From Lotus japonicus (Eukaryota; Streptophyta; Magnoliopsida; Fabales; Fabaceae), in assembly GCF_012489685.1 (NCBI RefSeq), contig NC_080046.1, positions 24,817,038 to 24,881,037 on the forward strand: DNA of 64,000 nucleotides. The letters are read 5' to 3'. Positions 1 through 10,500 of this stretch are shown piece by piece (within the stretch, counting starts at the first letter, position 1; each line of letters starts with the position of its first letter). Under the pieces are notes generated by a model that was not told the origin of the DNA, made no database searches, and saw only the letters and a list, made by a program, of their open reading frames with translations. A program made the translations under genes and the position numbers.

Positions 1-559
1 CAGATCTACATCATCCAGATCATGTGTACAAGTTGAGGAAAGCCTTGTATGGCTTGAAGCAAGCTCCTAGGGCTTGGTATGAAAGGTTAACTGAGTTCCT
101 TGTAAGCAATGGTTACTGTAAGGGTGGAATTGATAAAACTTTGTTTGTGAAGAATGACAAAGGTAAGCTCATGATAGCACAGATTTATGTGGATGACATT
201 GTTTTTGGAGGAATGTCGAACTCAATGGTGGAGCATTTCGTCTGACAAATGAAATCTGAGTTTGAGATGAGCTTAGTTGGTGAATTGAATTATTTTCTAG
301 GGCTACAAGTCAAGGAAATGGAGGATTCTATGTTCATATCACAGAGTAAGTATGCTAAAGGCTTAGCCAAGAAGTTTGGCCTTGAAAAGGCTGGTCACAA
401 GAGAACTCCTGCTGCTACACACATCAAACTGTCCAAGGATGAGCAAGGAGAAGATGTTGATCAAAGTCTCTATAGAAGCATGATTGGAAGCTTGTTGTAT
501 CTTACTGCTAGCAGACCAGATATCACCTTTGCATTGGTGTATGTGCAAGATACCAAGCA
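1..559 (+). pseudogene. Sirevirus A copy 1 (A1): pol fragment, reverse transcriptase part
   Basis: This is the C-terminal half of a Ty1/copia reverse transcriptase, cut by the left window edge. The frame opens at base 3 and shows [17 protein letters not shown], the catalytic YVDD (about 190-201) and the [15 protein letters not shown] block. It closely matches the intact copy at 10501-15243. It is broken twice: TGA at 243-245 where A2 has Glu, and loss of one base near 546, after which the frame reads into a spurious tail. The gene stops at the AAGCA target duplication (555-559) of the solo LTR that follows and resumes at 4584. RT would copy element RNA in the cytoplasmic particle; this copy cannot. 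Confidence 0.93.
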
Positions 560-1249
560 TGTAAGACCTGGATTTTCAGAACAAGCTAGTTTCCGACGCA
601 CGCGTAGAATCAGTGTAAGCGTGACAGGAGTTTGACATTTGAGAAAGATTAATGAAGAAGAAAGTTCAGGAATTGCTTGAGGAATGTTGCGTAGTCGTTT
701 TCGGAGTTAGTGCGAGTCGTCTGCACACCTGCCTTATGCGAGCGTGTCTAGAATAGGCTATTTCGCTCTTAAAGCAACGTTTTGAGTGAGATTTCGAACT
801 CTCGGAAAATTTAAAGATTCTCTTTATTTTTCCATCGACCAGCGTTTCATTTCGGAACTCTGGACTGTACGCACGATAGGTTTCACTTTCCGGAAGCTCG
901 ACGACTCTAATTTCTTTGCTTCGAAACCCTAGTTTTGAGCGAAGGATGAAGACTTTTTCTATTCGGGACTTCTAACAAAGATTCCGTCCGTGTTGCCAGA
1001 CTTGTTTCGACATTTCCAATCTTTCTTCTGTTGGAAGTTTTGTCGTCTGAGCATCACAGCAAAAAGTAGTTTTTCGGGACAGACTAACTTACATCGCTTT
1101 TTGCGTTTTGGATATCGTTTTTCCCAAATCCTAGATATTTGTTTTGAGTTCTGGAATTATGACGCCAGAATCTCTCTTAGAATTCCTCGGTGAACGTGCT
1201 GCAAAAATCGAAATCGCGAAATTTTCATTTTCCCGCGATTTCGCCCGCC

Positions 1250-1258
1250 TATAAATAG
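1250..1258 (+). promoter_or_regulatory. TATA box of solo LTR S1
   Basis: TATAAATAG lies about 690 bp into the LTR after GC-rich sequence. The other long LTRs have a TATA box at a comparable offset (55299-55307; minus strand at 32790-32798), which supports it as the LTR promoter. Start site not determined. Confidence 0.7.
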
Positions 1259-2721
1259 CGCGAAAAAGCAAAATCCTCTCATTTTCTTTCTTTTTGGGCC
1301 GCGAGTTTTGGGAGAGCAAGGGAGGAAGAGATTTTCGCGAAACCTTGACTTATCTTCGTGCAGTTCGTCCCTACTTCTAGGTATCGAGGTAACTAACACG
1401 ATTCCTACTTCTGATTGTTGTTTCTGTTGCGTTTCTGAAGTCGTTTCTGTGCTCACAGTTTTGAGTTTTTCCTAAAATTGTCTGATTTCTTCGATTTCTT
1501 GCTTGGGTTATGTTCTCTAGGTTCCCAAGAGCCTAAAACCTCTGTCAGTAAACTCTGATTGCGATCCATTTGGCAGGGATCTGAAAAACTGATTCAAAAT
1601 TCATTTTGTCTCACATTTCGAAACTTTATTGTCGAAAAGCTATAATCTGACTTCGTGCCTTTAGGATTTGTTGTCACGGATGTCATGAGGATCGTTGCTG
1701 TCAAATTTGTTTTCAGAACTGAAAACTTTGAAGTTTTGAGCCTTTATTTTGGACCAAAATGCCCCTGGATAGTCGTATTTCGACCCGATTGTCCGAAAAT
1801 TGTTCCGACAGTTTCTTTGCCTTAGTTTTACCCTAAAACTACCTTGCGCATTGATTTGATCGAAGAAAAAGAGCCGAAGACCTTTTCTCCTTATGGCCGT
1901 GGGCTATTTCCTAAGGGGGGGGGGGAGTTTTTCGTTTTCGAAAACTTGTCCTTTCGTACCCGGAAGTCGTATTCTGAAGCTTTAATGCTTTTTCTATCGT
2001 TTATGTATTGTATTGCGATCGAACTAATCGATTTTGTTTGGTTTCTGCTTTGTTTTTCTCCGATGTTCAGTTGAAGGAACTTAGGAAGACTCAGAGCTAT
2101 TGTTTGAGGAGAACTTTGTTTACGAAGCTGGAACAGCTCGAGGTTAGGGCCACTTACATATATATTAGCTATGAATGCATGATAGGCGTCGATCAATTCG
2201 ACTTATGCTTTACTTTGATGTTGATTATGTTGATGAACTAATGTTGTGATGTTGTGCTTTGATGGATTGAGCGTTTTGACGCGATTTCGGAGTGGAGATT
2301 CATTGATCTGGTGATCTTTGATATTTTGGGTTGGATGAGCAACCCTAGGCAAGTTCAAACGAGGGGTTTGAGACTTAGCCATTTGCTGGTATTTGTTGGA
2401 ATTCTTAGACTTTCCCCGGGAAACTTCTTTTGGGTGGTTGGTTTTCGGAAAACCTAGAATGAATAGAATTTTGAAAACTAGAGACTTTGGGAGACTTAGA
2501 CTTTGAAAAATAAACTCATAACCTGACTAATTCAATTCGAAACGTTTTTATTAAATGAATAATCATAGGAGAACTAAGGGGAAAATGTTTACGAAAGACG
2601 GGGAAAAGTCGACCTTTGTTGTGGGTCTGGAGAGTTATCGGAATTAGGGAAAGCCACTAAGGTGAGCTATGGCGATGATTGAAAGTCACCGAGTACTCTA
2701 GTACTCTTGGGGAGTGTTGTG

Positions 2722-2874
2722 GAGCCGTGTTGTATTGACCGACACCTAGTGCTCTTGTAGTGTGGGCTGTGTTGTATTGACCGACACTAGACCCTTGTGT
2801 ATTCTTGTTGATGGAGTTGTGTTGTATTGACCGACACTTACTCCGAGTTGTGTTGTATTGACCGACACTAACTC
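2722..2874 (+). repeat. Array of four hairpins (unit GTGTTG...CGACAC) inside S1
   Basis: Four copies of the 19-mer GTGTTGTATTGACCGACAC lie at 2727-2745, 2769-2787, 2819-2837 and 2850-2868. Within each, GTGTTG can pair with CGACAC (one G-T wobble). Outside the conserved unit the flanks also pair, with different bases in each copy: GAGC/GCTC, GGG/CCC, GGAGT/ACTCC and GAGTT/AACTC. Paired but variable outer arms are unexpected for a plain minisatellite. Confidence 0.85.
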
Positions 2875-2960
2875 ATTGGGTTGTTGAGATTGGGTTGTGA
2901 GCTAAACACTTTCGTTGTAAGGGCGATTCGTTGTTTGGCTAACCACGTTGCATTCAATCG

Positions 2961-3204
2961 GGTGAATAACGGGAATGGTTCACCTGTGCATATCATGGTG
3001 AATAACGGGAATGGTTCACCTTGCATAAATGATGAATAACGGGAATGGTTCATCATATGGTGAATAACGGGAATGGTTCACCAAGGATGAATAACGGGAA
3101 TGGTTCATCCAGGATGGATTTCATCCAGGATGGATAACGGGAATGGTCCATCCATAGTGAAGAACGGGAATGCTTCACTTGTGGCGAACGGGAACGCGTC
3201 ACAA
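2961..3204 (+). repeat. Array of eight hairpins with a conserved AACGGGAA loop in S1
   Basis: Eight units at 2961-2984, 2997-3020, 3029-3056, 3058-3083, 3085-3110, 3128-3153, 3156-3179 and 3179-3204 share a loop core AACGGGAAYG. Their arms are complementary but differ: GGTGAA/TTCACC, ATGATGAA/TTCATCAT, GGATGAA/TTCATCC, GGATGGA/TCCATCC, AGTGAAG/CTTCACT and TTGTGGCG/CGTCACAA (one G-T). A ninth palindrome without the loop core sits at 3112-3126. Not CRISPR: there are no unique spacers, and the context is a plant LTR. Confidence 0.88.
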
Positions 3205-3410
3205 ATCCGGATTCATATTGTGCATTTCACGCATACATTCATGCTGACTTGGATTGTGTGCTGTTTGTTTTTTGAAGCAATGTTAGAGCCATAACATGCT
3301 AGGATTACTTATATGTTTATATAACAACTTATATATATATACCCTGTTACATGTTGAGTGTATATGTACTTATTGCTGTGAGTTGACCCTAGCGCCTTGG
3401 CTTTGTTTGT

Positions 3411-4115
3411 ATGTTTGTGTTTGGGCGGTCGGCCTGCTGCCAGATGTCGATGGCCGATTGGTTCTCGACGGTCTCTCCCTCGGGGGGGATCAGATATGAG
3501 CTGCTGGATCGGGATGCCCCCACCGCTTGGGTGATCGATGTCCCTGGTCACCGGGCGACGTATAGGGGAAGGGTCATGGAGGACCGGACGGATGAGCGAG
3601 GACGCCTGACGAGCGGAGTGCTACGGCGTATGGAGCTGAGTTTTGACTTGCCGCCCTCAGTTCATTGTGGACCAGGCACTGGACATGCACCACCTGCACC
3701 ACCTCCGACTTCATCTTCTGTTGAGGAGGACCCAGAGGAGATCGAGCCTGCTGCTGCTGCTGCTACACCTGTTGTGCCACCTCCGGCTACTGCCATCGCT
3801 TCTACCGACGTGGCGTCGTCCTCTAGGCTCGTACAGCCGAGGAGGGAGTCTGTCGTCCCGTCTGCCTCACGTCTTTTGTCTTTCTCTTCACCACACAGCT
3901 ACCGTGTGGACCCCTTGATGAGGGTGGTGGAGGAGGATGTGCTTGCAGGAGAGGTAGATGTGGAGACTGGCTCGACTAGGGCGGTGCGCAGGACAGTCAG
4001 GAGGGAGGTTATGGACTTGGACACCGAGATGATTACGGTGGATTCCGACTCTGACTCCGAGAGCAGTGGGGAGAGCTACTCGCCGAGCAGCGATGAGGAG
4101 GAGGAGGATTGGTGA
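3411..4115 (+). CDS. LTR-encoded open frame with acidic C-terminus, function unknown
   Basis: A 234-codon open frame lies inside the LTR, downstream of the hairpin arrays and of a GTTGACCCT block at 3382-3390. Met12 (3444) is an alternative start. The protein has a mixed N-terminal third, a Pro/Ala/Ser-rich low-complexity middle (about 85-150), a segment YRVDPLMRVVEEDV near 165, and a Ser/Asp/Glu-rich tail ending DEEEEDW. I recognise no domain. A related frame occurs in the separate LTR remnant around 29626-29877 (minus), sharing YRVDP, the EVxDxDxE pattern and the acidic tail. The LTR at 57760-57820 retains only a short counterpart rich in Asp/Ser. Conservation of the pattern favours a once-translated protein, but long GC-rich frames can also arise by chance. 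Confidence 0.45.
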   Translation: MFVFGRSACCQMSMADWFSTVSPSGGIRYELLDRDAPTAWVIDVPGHRATYRGRVMEDRTDERGRLTSGVLRRMELSFDLPPSVHCGPGTGHAPPAPPPTSSSVEEDPEEIEPAAAAATPVVPPPATAIASTDVASSSRLVQPRRESVVPSASRLLSFSSPHSYRVDPLMRVVEEDVLAGEVDVETGSTRAVRRTVRREVMDLDTEMITVDSDSDSESSGESYSPSSDEEEEDW

Positions 4116-4583
4116 GCTGAGCTGGGAGGGTAGGTTAGGATTAGCGACATTTTTTGTGTAGAGCTCTGATCGTCAGTTTCTTTTTGGGACAGGGTAGGTT
4201 CCGATGTGTGGCTTTTTGTGTGGTTCTTTTGAGGAGGATCACAGAGAGTCTGTCGGAGTATAGGGGTCTTCCTTTCAGGCCATTTTTGAGTGCCGACTTT
4301 CTCTTGGATAACTGTATTTTGATACTTTTGCTTACAGTGCTGATGTTGTACATATTTGCCTGCGGGTGTACTACTTTGGAGTCACTGCGAGTTCGCGTGA
4401 CATGGAGTGCAGCTGAGGCTATACAGATGTATATATTGTATATCGGTTAGTTAGTAGTTGGGTTTCGTCTTTACTTCTTTATCGCTTTGAATCAATCGAA
4501 AGAAACGAAAAAAAATTTACCTGTTTTCCGTAGAAAGTTTATTTTTGGTTACTAAAGTGACACCTGGAAATCGGGGTGTTACA

Positions 4584-5161
4584 AAGCAGCTCCTAAGGCA
4601 AGTCATCTGCTACAGGTCAAGAGAATTATCAAGTACATCAATGGCACAAGTGACTATGATATTCTCTATACTCATGATACAAATTCTTCTTTAGTTGGAT
4701 TCTGTGATGCAGATTGGGCAGGAAGTGCAGATGATAGAAAGAGCACATCTGGTGGATGTTTCTTCTTGGGAAATAATTTGATTTCATGGTTTAGCAAGAA
4801 GCAGAATTGTGTCTCATTGTCTACAGCTGAAGCAGAGTATATTGCAGCAGGAAGTAGTTGTACTCAACTCATGTGGATGAAGCAAATGCTGAAAGAGTAT
4901 AATGTTGAACAGGATGTCATGACATTGTACTGCGACAATCTTAGTGCAATTAATATTTCTAAGAATCCCATACAGCATAGCAGGACCAAGCATATTGACT
5001 TTAGACATCATTTTATTAGAGATTTGGTGGAGGATAAAATTGTCAATTTGGAGCATGTTACAACCGACAAGCAGTTAGCTGATATTTTCACAAAACCTCT
5101 TGATGCAATTACCTTTGAAAAATTAAGAGGCAATCTAGGGATTTGTCTTTTTGATGCATAG
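4584..5161 (+). pseudogene. A1 pol continued: RNase H and C-terminus
   Basis: Continuation of the interrupted A1 pol after the second AAGCA. The frame is open from 4586 to the TAG at 5159-5161. It encodes the copia RNase [20 protein letters not shown] (first Asp pair), [10 protein letters not shown] (Glu), YCDNLSAI (Asp) and the terminal [19 protein letters not shown] block. The catalytic Asp/Glu set is present and the segment alone looks undamaged, but the gene is dead because of S1, the upstream TGA and the frameshift. Confidence 0.93.
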
Positions 5162-5398
5162 CAGTTAGCGTGCCCTAGTGTGTTAACGGCTAGTTTATTT
5201 TTTATCATCATTAACTGTCGTTGTGACATCAGCAGAGAGAAAGTTACTTCATGGTTCACTTATCCTATAACTACCTCCAACGGGCAAATTGTGTTCTCTC
5301 AACCGCTTGTGCATCTACCTTCTTCAAGACTTATCATCTTTCATTTGCAATTCGTGCTCATTGTTCTGTACTCTGTTTGTGTTTGCTCTCGATTCATC
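5162..5398 (+). other. Spacer between A1 pol and env-like gene
   Basis: A 237-bp non-coding stretch between the pol stop and the first plausible ATG of the downstream gene. The frame of the next gene stays open through most of it, but there is no good start before 5399. Sireviruses commonly place an env-like gene after pol with such a spacer. Confidence 0.6.
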
Positions 5399-6928
5399 AT
5401 GTCTCAAAGTTCAGGAAAGAATGAATCTGTTAAGGCCAAGATTGAAAGAACTGCTAAAGGAGTCAAGTGTATGGGTTTGATGAGTGATTCTTCTCAACAA
5501 TCTTCTGTGTCCAAGAAAGCTCCCAAGAAGATGAGATCAAGAAACCCAACGTGTAAGGTCTACAAATCACAGGTCAAGAACAGGGAACCCACAAATGTTC
5601 CTATCCTTGAAGAAGTTCCTTACGAAGAGAAAATCAATGATGAAGATTCTCCTGTGAAATCGCCTCCTGATGTTGTGCCTGATGTTGAGACATCTGGGTC
5701 TAAGGAAAGTTCTGCTCAAGAAAATTCTGGAAAGGATTCCACTTCTCATGAAGATTCAGGAAATGCTACCCAGCCTGATATCTTTGTTTCATCCTCTTCG
5801 AAGGATGCTGATCCAAAGAATGGTAACTCTGAGGGTACCAATTCTGAAGAGCCAATCCAGGCTCCAGTCTCTGTTCAGGACTTCTCTAATGATGATTCTG
5901 ATGATGTTCCTCTGACTGAGTCCTTTGCTGATAGTGTTGCTGCGAGGATGAAGAAGAAAAGAAGGGTTTCTTCTCCTGAAGTTACTCCTACTCCATCAAA
6001 GAAATCCAAGTCTTCACCTATAACCTACAAGTCACGACAGGCCAGTGTGAAGAGTAAGGGAAAGCAAAAGGAAGACAAGACTCGCAATGAGAAGAAGAAG
6101 AAGATGAAGATTCCAATTGAAGTTGATGACTCTGAGTCAGATGTTGAAGTCAATGTCCAGGACATTCGATCTTCTGAGAAAAAGAAGTTTTCTGGTAAGC
6201 GTATTCCTCAAAATGTTCCTACTGTTCCTATTGATAGAGTGTCCTTTCACTTAGAAGAGAATGTTCAGAAGTGGAAGTTTGTTTGCAAGAGGAGAATGGC
6301 CAAAGAAAGGGAAGTTGGCTCTAATGTTCTTGAATGCAGAGATGTTATTGCACTTATTGAGAAAGCAGGTCTGATGAAGACTATTCAGAATGTTGGAAGG
6401 TGCTATGAGAAGCTTGTGAGAGAGTTCTTGGTAAATCTCTCTGTTGATGTGGGACTTCCTAATAGTGCAGAATTCAAGAAAGTCTATGTGAGGGCTAAAT
6501 GTGTTGTGTTCTCACCTGCTGTGATCAATCAAGCACTTGGCAGAAGTGCTATTGAATTTGTTGATGAAGAAGTGTCCATGGATGATGTGGCCAAGGAACT
6601 TACAGCTGGTTATGTGAAGAAGTGGCCCAGCAAGAAGTTGTTGTCTACTGGAAATCTTAGTGTGAAGTATGCTATCCTTAACAGGATTGGTGCTGTGAAT
6701 TGGGTTCCTACTCAGCATACCTCTAGTGTTTCTGCAACGCTTGCCAAATTGATCTATAGGATAGGCAAGTCTATTGCTTTTGATTTTGGAACTTTTGTGT
6801 TTGAGCAGACATTGAAGCATGCTAATACTTGTGCTGTGAAGCTGCCTGTTTCATTTTCTTCACTTCTTACTAAGATCATTCTAAAGCAACATCCTCAGAT
6901 TCTTAGAGCTGATGAAGTGGCTATGTCT
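5399..6928 (+). pseudogene. A1 env-like (third ORF) gene, part 1
   Basis: The start ATG at 5399 (MSQSSGKNES) is chosen because A2 has a matching start (MSQDSSKK) on the minus strand. The protein begins with a long Ser/Glu/Lys-rich, probably disordered region (residues 1-about 270, with basic nuclear-signal-like runs such as KKKRR). It then has a folded domain (about 275-510) with KWKFVCKRRMAKERE, CYEKLVREF, VNQALGRS-like and NRIGAVNWVPT blocks. That domain resembles the family annotated as putative plant transposon protein, found downstream of pol in legume Sireviruses. The frame is uninterrupted to the TGTCT target site of S2 (6924-6928) and continues in the same frame at 18893, about 629 codons in total. 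Role unknown; env-like only by position. Confidence 0.8.
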
Positions 6929-7198
6929 TGTAACGCCCCAATTTCTCGAGGGTCACTTTAGTAACCTTTTTCCAAAAACGTGTGTAAATTTTCGTTGAAA
7001 TAAAACTTTTCAATAACATTGCTTACAAATAAAATGTAGTAACTTGAGAAGTAGACTGAATAATTCATTTTATTAATAAAAGCTTTGGAAGCGTACAATG
7101 ATTCTTACAAATTACAACATAATGATTAAACTAGTGTTCGACCGCCCCCGAGCCAACACAACAAGAAGGTCTCTAGGTTAGGTTCGAACCCTATAAAC

Positions 7199-8134
7199 TG
7201 AAATTCGTATTCACCTAGGACAGATGTGATACACAATGTTGTAACAATGTGTAGCACAACAAAACACAATCAGAGTATTAAAAATAAACAAACAGTTAAA
7301 CAGACAAACACAAGGAGTTGTTAACCCAGTTCGGTGAACATCACCTACGTCTGGAGGATACCAATCCAGGAGTCAATTCACTATCAAATAATAGCTCTCA
7401 GGTCACATGAAAGTCCCTCCTATACCTAAGTACTCCCCCTTAGTATAGAGCCTCTTTTATGTCCACCACTATTACACAAGTGAATCTAGCTTAGCCCTTC
7501 TCCTCTAAGCTATGAGAAAACTTTCTCTAACCCCTAATGACCACTGCCACAGCGATCATATCATGTTTATCAACAAACAAGTTTGATGAGATTACAACTC
7601 AACTAAACAAATCAACTTAGTACTTTGATGAACGAAAGCACTAAGTTGGTACAAAACTCACAAGAGGACTCACAAATAAAAACCCTAAAATCAGTATGTA
7701 TCACTCTGAATCCCTGTGCAGCTAGGGTTTTTAAGTTCCTTTATATAGACGTTCACTTGAGGCTGGATCTTCAATGGGCTAAACGTCATAGAGTCCACTA
7801 ACACACTTCTGGAAAGAATCTTCATGGAATCAAGTCTTACCAGAATAAAATAACAGAACCAAGTAAAACAGAATTCAAACTTTGAGATAGACTTGGTTCA
7901 CACGTTATCAATCTTGTTACTTCAGCCAAGATTAAAACAAACACGCCTTCAGAAGATAAAACGCACAACATAGAATAAATCTTCTGAATCCCATACAATC
8001 AGCTACCTCACAACAAACTTGACTTTAACGACTTAACCAACAACATATGAAATTTCACCATGTTGCTCCAGATGTTGGCACATATGGTTGCACATCATGG
8101 TTTGAGCAAAATGCAGCCAATCAAAAGAACTACA
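7199..8134 (-). repeat. A2 3' LTR
   Basis: 936 bp, the partner of 15309-16244 and almost identical to it. On the minus strand it follows the polypurine tract aaagggggagat (rc of 8135-8146) and starts TGTAGTTC. A TATA-like TATATAAAG lies around 7740-7750 on the minus strand. Confidence 0.95.
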
Positions 8135-8148
8135 ATCTCCCCCTTTGG
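8135..8148 (-). promoter_or_regulatory. A2 polypurine tract
   Basis: On the minus strand, ccaaagggggagat directly abuts the 3' LTR. It would be the RNase H-resistant primer for plus-strand synthesis. A further aaggggga copy lies near 8323-8334, a multiple-PPT arrangement typical of Sireviruses. Confidence 0.8.
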
Positions 8149-8418
8149 CAAATTTTTGCTAAAACATGATCAGAAGCCAAACAATGCAAAAACAAACAGC
8201 ACACAGCATATGATGAACTGAACACACTACTGGTCTGAATAACAAAAACACTCAACAACCGCAACAGCAGCAACAACAGCAACAACATCACAAGCAACAG
8301 TAACACAAGCAACAGTACCATTCTCCCCCTTATTAGCAGAATTTGTCAAAAGGTGCAGAGAGCCAACAGAAGCCAACAAAATATTACAACCAGATTGAAT
8401 GAAGAAGGAACAAATACT

Positions 8419-10305
8419 CTAAGCACTAGCAGAAGTGTCATCATCAGAAGTACCAGCAGCATCTTGATCATCAGCAGCATTGTCTTCAAGAGGCCTCTTG
8501 CCTTTAGTCAACTGCAGAATGAGAGTGTCCACATTCTTCTTCCTCAATGTACAACTAGTAATTGTGTCCTGAAGCATCTTAGACACCGCAATAAGCGCAG
8601 CAATAAGAGTCTCAGGAGTCTTCTGAGAGGAAGTACCCTCCCCCTGAGTCATCTCAGCCAAACCAGCAACATCAGAAACATGGGCACCAGCTAGCAGCCT
8701 GTAATCAATAGTGAGAAGACTAGCCTTCTTGCTAGGAACCTCATCAATAAGGAGAATTTGAGGATGTTGACTCAAGATAATCCCACAAAGTAAACACGGA
8801 AACCCAATAGGGAGATTGACAGCAAAGGTGTCAGCATGCTTCATAGTTTGAGCAAAGACATATTCACCAAAATCAAACTGAGCCTTAGTACCAATCAGAT
8901 AAATTAATTTTGCAAACCTGAAGAAATATCTGAGTTGTGGGTGGTAGGAGCCCAATTTGCAGCACCAATGCGATTCAAGATAGCATACTTTACACTCAAA
9001 TGAGTAGAAGACAACAAGCCTTTGACAGGCCATTCCATAACCTGACCAGCCGTGAGTTCATTTGTGATAACACTCAAGGACAGCTCTTCATTTCCTGTGA
9101 CAATAGTGCTCCTTCCCAAATACTGATTAATGATCTCAGGAGAAAAATGTACACACCTACCACGCACAAAAACTTTCCTGAAATCAGGATGCCCAGACAC
9201 AGTGCAATTTGTAGTTATATTCACAATAAATTCTCTCACCAACTTGTCATAGCAGCCTCCAATCTCAGTAACAGTTTTCAACAACCCAGCAGCCTCAATA
9301 AGTTCCATAATTTCTTGACAATGCAAAATCTCACCAGTAAATTCCCTCTCTTGAGCAATCCTACGCTGATAAACATACTTCCACTTACCAACACTTTCTT
9401 CAGAGTGAAAGGAAATGTTATCCAAAGAAGCAGCAGGCACGTTTTCTGGAATTCGCTTCCCAATCTTGCGCTTTCGAGCAGCAGAACCAGTATCTGTCTT
9501 ATCCAACTCCACAGTTGGAGTCTCATCAACAACAGGAGTAGCATTATCTTTGTGAACCTTTCTTTTGAAATTCTGTACAACAGGAGTATCATCATCAAGA
9601 ATAATGACCTTCTTGCGCTTCTTGTTCTCACTCAAACCCAAACCTAACTTCTTGCAAGAGGAACGCGTAGAGTACTTACGAACAACAGTGAACAACAGTC
9701 ATCTTTTGCCTCTTTGAAGCAACAGAAGCAGAAGCACCAAGGGTGTTGAGCAACACCTCATCAGATTCTGAGGTCTCAATGACATTCTGAACATCCTCGA
9801 CATGCATATCTTTATCAACTGAGGGAGTAGAGTTGGGAACAATTACCTCTTTCTCAAGATGATCAGAATCCTTGTTGCAATCAGAATCACCACCGTGGCT
9901 TGATTGATTATTGCTTGGTGATGGAACAATTGGATCTACATCTGCATGTAAAACTTCCTTGAGAGGAGTTTCCAACACTTCAGTGATACAAGGATCAGCA
10001 ACATCATCACCTGTACTTGAGTTGATTTCAGCCTCGGAATTTACTCCCTGGGTTGCCTCAGAGCTTCTCGTTACCATCTTCTTCTTTGCTTTGGACGCAT
10101 CTGACTTGGATCGAGCCTTTTTCCCTTTCATCTTACTCGGATCAGACGATGGTTGAGGAATACCTTGAGCAATTGCGATTTCAGAGGTATGAGGAAAGGA
10201 TTTTGAAACCCTTGACGATTTTGGGGTTTTGGATTTCAAACCCAATACCTTTACCCCGTAAGCATTCATCTAAGGAGTGAGTTTCTTGCTAGAATCTTGA
10301 CTCAT
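8419..10305 (-). pseudogene. A2 env-like (third ORF) gene, broken
   Basis: Counterpart of the A1 gene at 5399. It starts with ATG at 10305-10303 (MSQDSSKK) and ends with TAG at 8419. Blocks shared with A1 include KWKYVYQRRIAQERE, CYDKLVREFIVN, NQYLGRST, NRIGAANWAPT, QTMKHADTFAVNLP and QHPQILLIDEV, plus an acidic Asp/Ser-rich tail. Three lesions are visible. There is a TAG at 10270-10272 after 11 codons. A 10-bp tandem duplication (gaacaacagt at 9680-9689 and 9690-9699) shifts the frame. A one-base shift lies near 8915-8930. The gene is therefore inactive in an element whose gag-pol is perfect. Function of the family is unknown. Confidence 0.85.
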
Positions 10306-10500
10306 GGTGAAGAGGACACAAAGAAAGAAACACGGGTCTTCAAGAAAAGGATAGACGGTTTTGGAGTGAGTTGCAGAAATTTGAAGTTGTGCAGTGGAGG
10401 TTGCAGGAGAGGTTATCAAGAAACAATGGAAATTCTGGATTAAGCGTGCCTCAAAAGTTATGACAAAAGAGCCGTTGGCACACCACAATCCCTTTGATTG

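Larger units (their letters stand above)
560..4583 (+). mobile_element. Solo LTR S1 of a long-LTR Ty3/gypsy (Tekay-like) element
   Basis: A 4,024-bp segment begins TGTAAGACC and ends GGTGTTACA. It is flanked by a perfect 5-bp duplication AAGCA (555-559 and 4584-4588) and interrupts A1 pol. It has no PBS, gag or pol, so it is a solo LTR left by LTR-LTR recombination. Its terminal block (ggttactaaagtgac ... gtgttaca) and its region around 940-1060 resemble the LTR at 54594-58304, whose internal gag and integrase tail are chromovirus-like. It holds a TATA box, two hairpin arrays and an open frame, listed separately. Lineage assignment rests on similarity to that second element. Confidence 0.92.

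Noticed and set aside
2961..3204. Regularly spaced repeats resembling a CRISPR array
   Set aside because: No unique spacers, arms vary with pairing, and the array is inside a plant LTR.
8130..8321. Leu-rich minus-strand frame near the A2 3' end
   Set aside because: Low-complexity translation of a CAACAG repeat (8255-8320); not a membrane protein gene.
8904..9695. Independent host gene on the minus strand
   Set aside because: Aligns with the A1 env-like protein and lies between A2 pol and the A2 3' LTR; a broken part of A2.
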